NCBI GenBank assembly: GCA_026168455.1
Contig: CM047431.1
Location: 607,783-671,782 of the forward strand
Origin: Theocolax elegans
Taxonomy: Eukaryota > Arthropoda > Insecta > Hymenoptera > Cerocephalidae
DNA: 64,000 nucleotides
Reading direction: 5' to 3'
Made by a program: the position numbers and the translations under genes. The notes below the pieces were generated by a model that ran no database searches, was not told the DNA's origin, and worked only from the letters and a program-made list of their open reading frames with translations. Shown here in pieces: positions 29,771-40,895 of the stretch. The number at the start of each line of letters is the position of its first letter. The first letter of the stretch is position 1.

Positions 29771-32700
29771 TCAACTGATTTTATACCCATATGGGTAACT
29801 TTTATTAAGTGATACAAATCGCCTCTTTTCGTACACTGGTTCGCATTTTTTACACTCAGGCCGTGTTACAACATCGTGATACGGAGTGCGCCGTATAGCA
29901 TCAAAGCCGACTAATATTGGTGGTATTTCTCCTCGAACTAACTTACGCACCGAATCGAAATCGATTATTCGACTAGCAGCAAAATTTAATTTTATACCTT
30001 TTATTTTACACACGCAAGATTCGCTTCCGTGTGGTGTTCGGTACTTGTACGCGTAAAATTTCGGACCGCCGGATACAAACGATGTTATGTACGTGCCCAC
30101 CCCGTGTCACGTCAATTCGTCGGCAAGACTACCCAAAAACGGCCCATTCGCCAGCTCGTAATCATCACTCGTGTCTCTGCTCACGTATATGATAGAGCCC
30201 GTGTCGTAGTACAAAACGCGTTCGCCCAGTTTTAATCGTGCCAGTGCCGTGGTATAAGCCACTATCACAACATTGCACTGTGATGATGATTCAACAATCC
30301 CGTCAATATTACGCCAACACACATACATAATGTCATCATTAACCGGTAAAACAGAGCTAACCTCGATATCGGGACTGATGAGAAGCTCGTAGAGTCGTCG
30401 TGGTTCGTTCACCAACTCGGTCTTACCCATATTTTCTCGCTGCCTAAACTTACCCCACAACGAGTTTAAGCACAGTTTCGCCACCGATCTGAGACCAGGA
30501 TTGAGATTCATGCAATTTCTATCCAGTCTGATTCCCTCCTGTTGCTCAAATTCTTCCACATGATGTTTCATGGCATCTTCGTCGTCTCCGCATTCCACCG
30601 GATAACCCGATGCATGAGTCTTTTCGATAAAGAACTTGTCTATGTAGCTGTGGAATAGACCACCTTGCTTTGTCCCCTTGTCGTACTGCATCATTTTGTA
30701 CGCTCTTATTTCAAACACTTTTCGAATCACGTAACCAAACTCGACAGCTTTCTTCAACTCGTCGGCCACCCAAGTACCCGTAAAGACGCGCTCCCTTACG
30801 TCATCGTGATTACAATTCGCTTGATTTTTCGACTCCACGCAAGACCAACAGAAGGCAAGTATCAGCTTGTTATGCATCTTGACCGGTAAAACAGGGTGAA
30901 ATAAATTTCTCGGGAGTAAGACCTCGCACATTATTAGTCCATCAACGTCACTTATATCGTTACTCACACCCACCAATTCACGACACTCATCTTCACCAAT
31001 GTACAGCGTCGGATGACCCACAGGATAGCGTCCATACTTACATATATACGGATACAACGAACAAACATCCACATACTTAATGTCATCATTAACCGGTAAA
31101 ACAGAGCTAACCTCGACATCGGGACTGATGAGAAGCTCGTATAGTCGTCGTGGTTCGTTCACCAACTCGGTCTTACCCATATTTTCTCGCTGCCCAAACT
31201 TACCCCACAACGAGTTTAAGCACAGTTTCGCCACCGATCTGAGACCAGGATTGAGATTGATGCAATTCCTATCCAGTCTGATCCCCTCCTGTTGCTCAAA
31301 TTCTTCCACATGATGTTTCATGGCATCTTCGTCGTCTCCGCATTCCACCGGATAACCCGATGCATGAGTCTTTTCGATAAAGAACTTGTCTATGTAGCCG
31401 TGGAATAGACCACCTTGCCGAACAGCTTCTTCAACCTGTCGGCCACCCAAGTACCGTAAAGACGCGCTCCCTTACGTCATCGTGATTACAATTCGCTTGA
31501 TTTTTCGACTCCACGCAAGACCAACAGAAGGCAAGTATCAGCTTGTTATGCATCTTGACCGGTAAAACAGGGTGAAATAAATTTCTCGGGAGTAAGACCT
31601 CGCACATTATTAGACCATCAACGTTACTTATATCGTTACTCACACCCACCAATTCACGACACTCATCTTCACCAATGTACAGCGTCGGATGACCCACAGG
31701 ATAGCGTCCATACTTACATATATATGGATACAACGAACAAACATCCACATACTTAATTTTTTCGTCTTCTTGAACGTCGTACAATTTGACGATATTACCG
31801 GTTCGGCCGCCGAAAAACGCGTCTCTCGGGTCAAGCGGCGAATGGAAGTTTTTCATCCGCTCGCTGATGTAGTCAGCCATCATGCGATTTTGACTGCATT
31901 CACGATCAAATTGACATTCTCACATTTCGATGAGCCGATAACCGGAGCTGCTAATTTTCTCTGAAATTCTCACTGTTCTCTCGTATTTCTCGTCCATGGT
32001 TTCACCATTCACGAGTCGAATATTTCTGTTTAGCGTGAAACATCTGAGACAGCCATGCCAATAGCACCCGTGAAATTGCAAAACTACTTTGTCCACCTCA
32101 CTTAATTCGCAGTAACCATCCACTAGGGGTCCCTCGGGTAGTCTCTTTTCTCGCGCTCGCCCTGCAAACTGAATTTGACACTGTAATTCTTGCTCCATCC
32201 AGCAGATCCACTGCATCGCTTTCATCGATTGTCTATTGGAACACCTGTAGCCATCTTGCGGAATAATTTCGATCGTGTCTTGTTCTAAATACTTTTTTCT
32301 ATACACCCTCATGCATGATGATGCAATAGTGCAACATTCTAGAAAGGGATCCGTTTCGCCACATGTCATAAATGTCTTTCTAAAGGCGAGGCATGCTAAT
32401 CTCAATATCTTAACATCCTGCTTGCAATACTTAATTATTTCATCTTGAAAATTAAAGATATAATTTTGCTCTCACGTCACGTTGTACCATTGGAGAAAGT
32501 TTTTTCGCTGTTTCGCACTCATCGATTCTGGCGAGTACGTCCACAATGGTGGCATCACACCCACATAACCTTGATTTTCTGGAGTATTAAATAAGTGGGG
32601 GAACGTACCCTTCTCAATATTTCCAAGTCCATAGGCCTTCGGTAGTGCGCTTAACGGCATATGTAAATAATTGAGACTATCCAGAAATTTTACGTGTAGC

Positions 32701-34057
32701 ACTCGCATAACCACTATCTTCCCCTCGTTCAGGATTATCGAAGGCTTTTCCCGTATATCTTTTCTTTCCGCTAGATGTCCGAAAATAAATTGTGTGTCGA
32801 AACCTTGCGCATTGTGCGCAATACAGATGACTTCTTGAAATTTTTGTCTTGGTGTGAGTGCGAGGTCGAGTAGCTGTTTTACCGGATCAATGTTAAATAC
32901 ATATTCACGTATGCCGCATACATTACAAGAATTCGTAATATCATCGTTGTCGAGACACACCGTACAAACTTGTTGAGCAACGCATAAATTTGGCATGTGT
33001 AATTTTACCGTATCATCACCCACTACACTCTCCGACTGCTGAGTTTCAAAATCATAAAATACATAAAGTGTCAATTTTGCTTTTGATCTGTTTGGATTAT
33101 CTTTTATAGTTTGCATATAACACATATGATTAACATCCGCTTTTTTATTGCAATCTTACAAAAGATCATATTACATTCATGTGGATCTCGATCGCTAGTC
33201 CTGACAGTCTTACAACATATTTTGTTTGCAAATTCTCACACTTTCACAAACCGAAATATTTTTACCAAAAGAATCTACCTCTAAATGCTTCGATAAACAA
33301 GACGGACCAAAAAATTCTCTACTACACCGAGTACATTTTATTTTAATTTCATTAACATTACAAAGCGAAGCCTGCAAGCATCCTCGACATTTATGCGGAC
33401 ACTTAAGATTTTGTCTACATGTTAATTTTTTATTGCAAGGTATGCAGTAATCTCTACTACCCGACGCACCGATTACATTTAAAATTGGCTGATAATGCCC
33501 ACTACTTTCATAATACATTATACGAAGAGTATACCGTACAATATTACCGACGTTATAAACGTACTGCGTACCATCGTATAGCGGCTTATCACCCCGAGCA
33601 AAGCCTCGAAATGCGTAGACAACAATTGCCACGTCAAACAGTGCATAATACTCTTGAAATAGTTTCAGCTCTTCGATACCACACCCCGTTGCAGGTACAA
33701 TAACTCGTGCAACTCTAACTAATTTCTCGGCTTGCTCTTTCTGATATTTACCGGCACTATTGCGTATTTTCAACCATTTTTTATGTAAAATACCGGAACG
33801 GATTTTACCGCGTATAAAACACAAATCGTCAGTATTTATAATATTTAAAATTGATCTCTTGTACACGTGCTCTGTTGACCTTGCGGTACAGAGACAACAC
33901 TGACACTTATTTTCAACGTATCGTCAATTTCGAAACCGTCGTTACTTTGCGCTACACTAGCAAGCAAATCAAACAAGTCATTAGGCCGAAAATCGCGCAT
34001 CAATCTAAACGAAATCCAGACAAGACCCTGACGAAACCATTTTGAATTGACAGACAC
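29771..34057 (-). pseudogene. Protein-primed family B DNA polymerase (Polinton POLB), broken and internally duplicated
   Basis: Pieces in coding order: 34057-33845 N-terminal region (VSFRLMRDFRPNDLFDLL is close to other Polinton polymerases); 33866-33210 with Cys pairs (DYCIPC, CPHKCRGC, CTRC) like zinc ribbons; 33200-31920 exonuclease domain with Exo I FYDFETQ, Exo II HNAQGFDTQF and Exo III YCKQDVKIL; palm with motif A VDVCSLYPY and motif B CLNSLWGKF; motif C reads YYDTGS near 30200 in place of YxDTDS; 30100-29771 C-terminus (GGPKFYAYKY). Lesions are frameshifts near 33880, 33205 and 30103, TGA stops near 32472 and 31920, a ~750-bp tandem duplication of the palm, and a ~75-bp deletion in one copy. 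Inactive. Confidence 0.88.
30331..31757 (-). repeat. Tandem duplication inside the polymerase gene
   Basis: 30331-31080 and 31081-31757 are near-identical and in the same orientation (offset 750 bp). Both hold motif A and motif B coding sequence. The copy at 31081-31757 lacks about 75 bp around 31420-31432 present in the other near 30690-30770. Differences are few, so the event is recent or the copies were homogenised. Assembly duplication is an alternative. Confidence 0.85.
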
Positions 34058-34089
34058 ACCTATATAATCCGTGAAACGTACGTTTTCGC

Positions 34090-34272
34090 TTACACGGCCA
34101 TAAAGTTCATAAAGCTCTCTCTAACCAGCTGCATACATCTGCCCCCGCTGGTGGTTGGACTATAGTTGCAAGTAGTTCGTGTCCTCGTAGCTAGAATCGT
34201 CGGTAAAATCGCGTTGATTCTTCGCGAATGTCGATATATTGAGCAGTGGCTCTGCTTACAGCTGCTCCACAC
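34090..34272 (-). other. Short frame between the small gene and the polymerase, uncertain
   Basis: A 60-codon frame without recognisable content, directly ahead of the polymerase N-terminal piece. It could be part of the polymerase N-terminus or untranslated leader. Another overlapping frame at 34382-34191 is equally uncharacterised. Confidence 0.2.
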
Positions 34273-34293
34273 TGATTATCTGACCTGTTGACT

Positions 34294-34882
34294 TCATAGG
34301 TAGTTATTTCGCTGTCTTTTTTCTTTTTTGTTAAACGTATGCAAAATGTAGACATACAATAATCGGTATCTGACGACTTCATCGGCAGTGTCGGTACTGC
34401 TGGAATCCTCAGACTCCATAGGTAGCGAATGCACTGACGGTCGAACAGGTATCGCGTCTACACTCAATAGAAGAGCATCACCCTCGTCATCGGTCATCAT
34501 TGCATCAAAAGCTGAAATTTCAGAATTTTTTATAAATCGCACAAGTCAGTAAAATTTATTACGTACCCAGAATAGTGCAATACTGCAGCATAAGATCTTG
34601 CAGCTGACAAACATTGTGTTGACCACGTCGTGCAATACACGCACCAACGACACGTATTATTTCTTTTTTATTTTCAAAAATTCCTCGATTGTATAAATAT
34701 ATTATTGTACGGGTTCTACAATACGAAAGAATATACTTTAATCTACTAAACAATTTGTTGATTGTGCAATATTTCAAATTTTTCTGCCACTTGTCAGTGC
34801 AAAATAGCTTGACTACTGGTTCGCGTTGAATCGCTACACTCAATATTACGTGAACGATTCTCAACAATACCGATTTCTCCAT
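34294..34882 (-). CDS. Small gene upstream of the polymerase, likely two exons
   Basis: Exon 1 runs 34882-34567 (MEKSVLLRIVHVILSVAIQ...), and a stop follows within three codons if it is read through. A GTACGT donor at 34566 and a TTTCAG acceptor ending at 34512 define a 55-nt intron. Splicing keeps the frame and joins TIL to AFDAMMTDDEGDALL, giving about 178 residues: a basic, helical, Cys-containing N-terminal half, then an acidic and Ser-rich part, then a basic end. Function unknown. It is the first gene of the minus-strand row. Either part might instead be separate. Confidence 0.45.
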
Positions 34883-35149
34883 ATCGAGATAGACACACTA
34901 TTTTCAAGTTGTCACATGCAAAAGAGGAAGCAGAACCCCGAAACACTGATAAATCTCGACGAAAACGTCACCTTTTTATAGTGCCACCAGCCCGCAAAGA
35001 AGAGTAAAATAGTGGTGGGGTTGTATGCGCAGTGATGGAAAAAATGCATAAATTCGACAATTTTGCACGAATTTGAAAATGTACTGTCATTCTTCTGATG
35101 CGAGTGACGCTACAGTATCTAGCACGAATTGATTGGACCGAAAGTTGAC
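34883..35149. other. Polinton right flank before the terminal repeats
   Basis: No gene seen. Upstream of the first minus-strand gene, so promoter sequence would lie here; AAAAGGTGAC and a TATAAAAAGG-type box (complement of CCTTTTTATAG at about 34971) are compatible with one, about 90 bp before the first ATG. Confidence 0.35.
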
Positions 35150-36110
35150 GATTGATAATCGATAACTTTCTCAATAATGGTTATAACAATTCGCGGTATA
35201 AGGATATTTTGTTCATCTCTGATCAAACGTTACAAAAGTGTAATACCGCGAATTGATCAGATTAATATTTAGAGAGTTATCGATTATCGCTCTTCGAAAT
35301 ATTGATTCAATCAATTCGCGACATAGCCATTTTTTCTGTATTCGAAGCACTTTATGTGGCGACATACGAGGAAAAGCGATAGAATAATTATTTGTAGTCA
35401 TATCGATTATCGATCACGAGGTATCGATTCAATCATTTCGCGATATAGACGTTTTTTGTTTGTCTCTACCATTACTATACAAACGTAATATTGCACCGAG
35501 GTAAAGATGATATTCACGAAATCAATATAACTCTTTACCTCCACATTTTTCTGCTCTCCTAATACTTTTAATTTTTAATTAACATGATTAAACGATAAAT
35601 ACCAATCGGATCAATTCGCGGTATAACAGTTTTTTGTTCGTCTCTGGTCAATCTTTAAAAAAGGGTTTCTTTAAAATCTTTAAAAAATACCGCGAATTAA
35701 TCAAATTAATATTCAAAGAGTTATCGATTATCGATTATCGATATATCGGTTTTACTCAATCACCGTATATAGGTTTTATCTTACAATTTGAACACTTTAT
35801 ACAGTGACATACGAATTAAAGCAAAGTTATAATTATTTGTAAAGATATCGATTATCGATCACAAAATATCGATTGGATCAATTCGCGGTATAAGGGATTT
35901 TTGTTTGTCTCTAATCAAACGTTACAAAATTGTAATAACGCGAATTGATCAGATTAATATTTAGAGAGTTATTGATTATCGATCTTCGAAATATCGATTC
36001 AATTAAATCGTGGTGTTTTGGATAATAGTTTACATAACAAAACGATAAAATAATTATTTGTAAAATATTAAGTATCGATCACCAAATATCAATTTAGCTT
36101 CAGCTGGTGG
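35150..36110. repeat. ATCGAT-rich degenerate repeats at the Polinton right end
   Basis: Phrases ATCGATTATCGAT, CAATTCGCGGTATAAG, CTCTNATCAAACGTTACAAA and CAGATTAATATTTAGAGAG recur several times in similar order (anchor ATTCGCGGTATAA at about 35190, 35613 and 35882). The order and orientation suggest partial tandem duplication of a terminal sequence. Polinton terminal inverted repeats often contain such internal repeats. No inverted partner was found at the left end. Confidence 0.6.
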
Positions 36111-37182
36111 TAAAGAGTTTCTCTTTTCTCAAGTAACAAAGAATACCGATTTCTTTTTTTAAACATGAAATATTGATGTATACATCAGAGCGAATTAATG
36201 GACGATTGTAAAGACGGGGTCAAGTCACCGTTTAGACCGCCATTACAATCCTAGTGAAATTTTAGATTTAGGCGGTGAATACTTTTTATCTAACGAATAA
36301 ACGAAAGCGGCGGGCGTATATAATGTTGAGAAGTGGGGTTCTTGACAGCTATAGGTGCAAAGTGTCACCGCCTTTTTAATAGAGTCTTATACTTCTTTCA
36401 CCTCTATTCTCCCAATACATTTTATTAAGAAAATCACTTTGATGTCGACTTTAATCGATTCAATACCTATAATTACACTAATAATATGACTATTTAATCA
36501 AATTAGAATACTTTAATTGTAATTTCGATTGATACTTTCTTCAATATCGGTAAAGCGATGTAAGTAATTTAAGTTACACTTGTATGTGTGTATAATGCAT
36601 TATCCTTACACTCAACACGTGCTTTTTCAATCCGTCGCACGAGGTGTACTCTAATTTCGTTGGGAATCTATATATTTATTTTATAAATTTATAACTTTTA
36701 AATTCCTAATCCTTGTGTCTGTACACCTGATACATTTTATTGTAAAAAACACTTGGAAATTACTTCTATGATAATTAGACGTGGACCAAAATCTTTTCAC
36801 GCTCAATTTGCAATTTTTCTCTCGCTCGAAAGCAATCCCACACTCTTCCAAATAATTTGTCGTTGATACTGCAATATTTATACCGAGACCTGTACTGTCT
36901 CTACTTTTGTAAGATAATCAGCTTTCTTACCTCGTCTAAACCACCGGATGCTGATACTTGAATTTCCTTTTCATCAAGAATATCAAATGTATAATTTGAT
37001 AATTTAGTAAACTCACTTGCATCTCAACTTTTCCACACATTCAAAAATTTGAAACGTTGGGAAAGAAACTTCCAGTCTCCTTTTTCACGCTGCTTTTTGA
37101 AGAGAACTGCGTCAACTTGCTGCTGCATTTTAAGAAAATATCAAATTTATGTGGACTTAGACAAAAGTCAGTGTGGGAAATT
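36111..37182. other. Spacer, nothing recognised
   Basis: No gene supported. Around 36215-36390 the sequence is somewhat GC-richer, with GGCGGTGAATAC and CACCGCC phrases in inverse orientation. Confidence 0.35.
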
Positions 37183-37465
37183 TGAATTTTCCAACTATTA
37201 GAAAAATTCGAGAATTTATCGCTTCTGTACACTCTAAGTTACATGATAAATGAATTTATTGATCTTCACAAGCCAAAGAAACATTCCTCACATCTCAAGT
37301 AAGGCGGACTGTATTATTACCAGCCGCTTTAGAAACCTCACAGGATGAGTGTTCGAAAAAAGACTAAGACAAGCTAAGTCAACAAAAATGTAAAATTTAA
37401 TTGATTGTAGTATAAAATTAATTAAAACTTAGTAAGACGGAAGAAAAAAAAAATTAAAAAATTAT

Positions 37466-37532
37466 GTATTTCGCCCTGAGTATGCCTGGTGGGCTCATCA
37501 GTAGAGTCCAGGCATCTTGTCTCTAGATACAA
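37466..37532 (-). ncRNA. Hammerhead ribozyme, copy 1 (open stem III)
   Basis: Read on the minus strand: stem III 5' arm TGTAT, cleavage-site C (position 37527), stem I TAGAG/CTCTA, core CTGATGA (37502-37496), stem II GCCC/GGGC, core GAAA (37473-37470), stem III 3' arm ATACA. All conserved core positions are present, including the G-C pair next to CTGATGA. Loop I contains ATGCCTGG and loop II contains CCAGGCAT, a perfect 8-bp loop-loop match, as in fast natural hammerheads. Expected to self-cleave after C. Confidence 0.85.
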
Positions 37533-37990
37533 ATGACAGATATAAAAATATTTGTAAACCTGACGAGGAAGACATGGGGTATGTATGCCCTACCGATAGC
37601 AAACTTTAATAAGTGCCACATATTAACAGGTAGCCCCCTAACGCACTTACATGGAACTAATGTCTTAATCGTCAGAATATTGTTACATAAGGCATATTCG
37701 TGATCCAATGCCATATAATTTTAAAATTTGAATTTTCCAACTATTAGAAAAATTCGAGAATTTATCGCTTTTGTACACTCTAAGTTACATGATAAATAAA
37801 TTTATTGATCTTCACAAGCCAAAGAAACATTCCTCACATCTCAAGTAAGGCGGACTGTATTAATACAGTCTGTTAATATCCTGTTAGTAGTCCTGTTAAT
37901 ATGTGGCACTTATTAAAGTTTGCTATCGGTAGGGCATATATACCCCATGTCTTCCTCGTCATGTTTTCAAATATTTTTATATCTGTCTTT

Positions 37991-38057
37991 TGCATCTAGA
38001 GACGAGATGCCTGGACTCTACTGATGAGCCCACCAGGCATACTCAGGGCGAAATACA
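37991..38057 (+). ncRNA. Hammerhead ribozyme, copy 2 (open stem III)
   Basis: Same fold on the plus strand: stem III TGCAT with ACATA-side partner, cleavage C at 37996, stem I 37997-38001/38016-38020, CTGATGA 38021-38027, stem II GCCC/GGGC, GAAA 38050-38053. The loop I and loop II 8-bp complementarity is intact (38007-38014 with 38033-38040). One stem III position is mismatched (C where copy 1 has A-compatible T/A pairing), so it may be weaker than copy 1. Confidence 0.8.
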
Positions 38058-38385
38058 TAATTTTTTAATTTCTTTTTTCTTCCGTCTTATTAAGTTTTAA
38101 TTAATTTTATACTACAATCAATTAAATTTTACATTGTTGTTGACTTAGCTTGTCTTAGTCTTTTTTCGAACACTCATCCTGTGAGGTTTCTAAAGTGGCT
38201 GGTATTAATACAGTCCGTCTTACTTGAGATGTGAGGAATGTTTCTTTGGCTTGTGAAGATCAATAAATTCATTTATCATGTAACTTAGAGTGTACAAAAG
38301 CAATAAATTCTCGAATTTTTCTAATAGTTGGAAAATTCAAATATTAAAATTATATGGCATTGGATCACGAATATGCCTTATGTAA

Positions 38386-38600
38386 TTAATATTTTACTTG
38401 TATTTTGATAAAATGGTAATTCAAAGTTTTTTTTAAAACGAATAGACCGATTCGTGTGAAATTTTGATGGCTCATAAAAGTACCAAAAGGAAAAGAGACA
38501 ACTCATTAAACTTCTGAAAATTGATATAGCATTGAAAATAATTTAAAATTGTTAATGTTATTATGAACAAATGAAAATTCATTAAAATCATGTTTCATGT
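38386..38600 (+). repeat. Dispersed repeat H, copy 1
   Basis: Matches 41289-41508 in the same orientation (ATATTTTACTTGTAT, ATAGACCGATTCGT, GAAATTTTGATGGCT, ATATAGCATTGAAAATAA). At 41289 it leads directly into satellite B, so it may be the left part of a satellite-B-bearing element. Confidence 0.7.
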
Positions 38601-38849
38601 TGCAATTACTTTTTGGTCCATTTTGTACTTTTGAAAAGTTCTTAAAATTTCAGACGAATTGGTCTATTTGTTATCGAGAACATTTTAACCAACCAATTTA
38701 TCAAAATGCGAGTAAAACAGGTATTTTTGGTGTCAGCTTAAGAGAATGTGAAAATTCTTAAAAATTATTTTTTTTTATTGCAACTCGGAATTGTAGGTTT
38801 CTATTATATAAATAAAATACAATCTATGGTATCGTAAAAAATACTTGTA

Positions 38850-39295
38850 GATTATTCCGCTTTGATTTCAGTACTTTCTATTGCAAAAATTTTATGGAGT
38901 TTAAGCAAAAGAAATAAATAAATATTTAATTAAAAACACTTGTCGATTATGCCGATTTGATTTCAGTACTTTCTGTTGCAGAAACTTTTTATGGAGTTTA
39001 ACCAAAATATAAGTAGAAATAAGATGAGAGTAATAATTAATGATATTCTATCAGATAACATTTTTGAAAGTGGCATTGGAAATTATACTTTCGAATGTTT
39101 TATATAAAGTATAGTCTAGAGACACAAATTCAATGTGGAATATTTAATAATGAATAATAAAATTACGGAAAGTGAAACTCCAATAAATAAATAAAAAATT
39201 TCTGTTCTTATCTACAAAATACTTGCCATTGCTATTTTGATTTCAGTAATTTCAATTGCAAAAACTGTTTATGTAACTTAATATTATACACACAC
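38850..39295 (+). repeat. Three ~75-bp direct repeats
   Basis: The phrase TTTGATTTCAGTACTTTCT...TTGCA...TTTTTATGGAGTTTAA occurs at about 38850, 38935 and, more degenerate, 39225. Function unknown. Confidence 0.6.
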
Positions 39296-39319
39296 CAATA
39301 TATATATATATATATATAT

Positions 39320-40362
39320 TGTGACGGAAATCGTCACAGAACTATTCGCGGCGAATACAGCATTTAAACTCCTTTTAAATGTAAGTCGTCGGAGCCTTTA
39401 GTATGTTAAGGCCAACCGACGACATTTGTTTACGCAGATCAAGTGTACAATTACGCGCGCAATAGTACGTAGGGATGAGAGCGCGAGAGTGTGTGTGTGT
39501 TTCCCACTCTCATCCCTTTTTCGAAAATTAGGAAAATGCCTATCAGTACGTCCCGATCCGCCGCTCGAGGCGGACGAACTTATCCGGTACCGATCGACAT
39601 AGTGTTTTTGGCTAACAAGGCGCGTGAGGTGTAAATAAATCCATCGGTTACCCGGAACATCCTCGCGAGGTGAGCCGCGAGTGAATTGGTGTACACAAAA
39701 GGACGGGAAGTGAGTGTGTGAGTGCGAACGCTGTTCGCGAGACACTCGCCGCGGCACAGGGCCGCCTTTTGGACACCGCAGCCGACGTCGGTCCTCCGTT
39801 GCCCAGGAGGACACAGTGACGCGGATCGGCTGGGCCAACCACAGGGCGCACCCCGGTAAGTTTCTGTTTATATTACCGCGCGTCCCCCCCCCCCATTACC
39901 CCGAGTGTATGTGTGTGTGTACATCGGGAGTGTATTCAGGTATGCCGGTACCCGAATAGCGGAGTTCGGGACAGAGTCAACCGCAGGCGAGTATCTCGAT
40001 CCGGTTGACTCCCGAGACTTCCGCCCGTGCGAAAGAGCATTGTCGCGGCACGAGGCCTGGATGGCCATTTTGTTAAATTAAAAGAAATAAATGGTTTATT
40101 CATTTTTATTATAATTATTTAAGTGTTTATTTCGTTCTCCCCGCTGCCGCCGACATCCTAATAATTTTTATATCGTGTCGAGGCAAGGAGGATTGCCCGA
40201 ATCCTCCATACCGCTTGTCCCAGCGAACTCGCGTTCCTGGCGACAGCCCGCAGTTCGGAAAATAAATTACTTGTGTGCGCGGTATTGGGCAACGCGGCCC
40301 AACGGTTAATTTTAATTATTAAAAATAATTAATTATACCGGGTTCGCGAATAACACGTCACA
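39320..40362 (+). mobile_element. Solo gypsy-type LTR in a (TA)n tract
   Basis: Starts TGTGACGGAAATCGTCACA and ends AACACGTCACA, TG...CA with short terminal inverted repeats. TA-rich sequence lies on both sides (TATATAT before, ATATATA after), consistent with a target duplication in a (TA)n tract. AATAAA lies near 40085. No primer-binding site or coding region follows, so the internal part was lost by LTR-LTR recombination. The ~147-codon minus-strand frame inside is not a gene I recognise. Confidence 0.8.
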
Positions 40363-40487
40363 ATATATAAATATTTATGTACTTTTTAACCCTGGAAATT
40401 ACAGAGTGTACGAGTAATTAGTAGAACTGTAAAAAGAACTTAAGTAAATTGATAGTTTATCACCATGTGTTTTTTTTTTTAATTAAA

Positions 40488-40690
40488 AGTGTCGCTTCTT
40501 GAAGACGATGTCCAGGTGGTCAGGGTGTCCTCCAGGTCTTCCACACGTCGTCTACTGGGAAAACTACTTGCCAAAGTGCACAAATTAAAAAAAAAATTTG
40601 TCACTTCCTGTAGGCGATGTCCAGGTGGTCAGAGTGACCTCGAGGTCATCTTCGCATCGTCTACTACAAAATCTACTTACCACCCTGCCT
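40488..40690 (+). repeat. Satellite B (109-bp monomer), short array
   Basis: About two monomers (GATGTCCAGGTGGTCAGGGTG..., GATGTCCAGGTGGTCAGAGTG...) of the family expanded at 41510-42235. It is followed by the first tail-B copy. Confidence 0.8.
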
Positions 40691-40812
40691 GAATATGAAA
40701 AAATAAAAAAAGATCTTCTATTTAGAAAGAAAATAGACACTTCTCAAAACGGGATTACCGGAGAACCAGAGAACCAGATACGTCATAATGGTTATCATCT
40801 TAATTTAATATA
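40691..40812 (+). repeat. Satellite-B tail, copy 1
   Basis: AAGATCTTCT, CCGGAGAACCAGAGAACC and ATAATGGTTATCATCTTAAT appear in the same order as at 42236-42348. A divergent copy is at 40896-41020 (GATCTTCTAATTAAAATTAA, CCGGAGAACCGGAGAAC, CTTAATTTAATATAGG). As with satellite A, the tail ends at a fixed phrase. Confidence 0.7.
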
Positions 40813-40895
40813 GTATTTTGTAATATGTAAAAAAAATAATTAAAAAATATATGCGTGCTATTCACCTTCATTAACATGACCCCCGTGCAGGAATG

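Larger units (their letters stand above)
21692..36110 (-). mobile_element. Polinton/Maverick element, degraded, all genes on the minus strand
   Basis: The hallmark set of Polintons is present: protein-primed DNA polymerase B, RVE-type integrase, FtsK/HerA-like packaging ATPase, adenain-like cysteine protease, double-jelly-roll major capsid protein and penton-like minor capsid protein. Genes lie head to tail with short or overlapping junctions. The right limit is uncertain and set by the end of the ATCGAT-rich repeats. Terminal inverted repeats and target duplications were not found. Integrase, ATPase and protease remain open. The polymerase and both capsid genes are broken. Confidence 0.9.
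37183..38385. mobile_element. Hammerhead-bearing ~547-bp repeat: head-to-tail dimer plus inverted copy
   Basis: A segment starting GAATTTTCCAACTATTAG at 37183 is followed by a unique part and then starts again at 37730 without a break, so the unit is about 547 bp and circularly continuous. An inverted copy occupies about 37866-38385, again with the same junction between unit end and unit start. Each complete unit holds one hammerhead ribozyme. Multimeric units with one ribozyme each are known from retrozymes, Penelope pseudo-LTRs and hammerhead satellites such as those of cave crickets. The inverted copy lacks about 90 bp next to the centre of symmetry (ACTGTATTAATACAGT, near 37872). Confidence 0.8.

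Noticed and set aside
39398..39838. 146-codon minus frame as a gene
   Set aside because: It lies wholly inside a solo LTR, antisense to it, without a recognisable domain.
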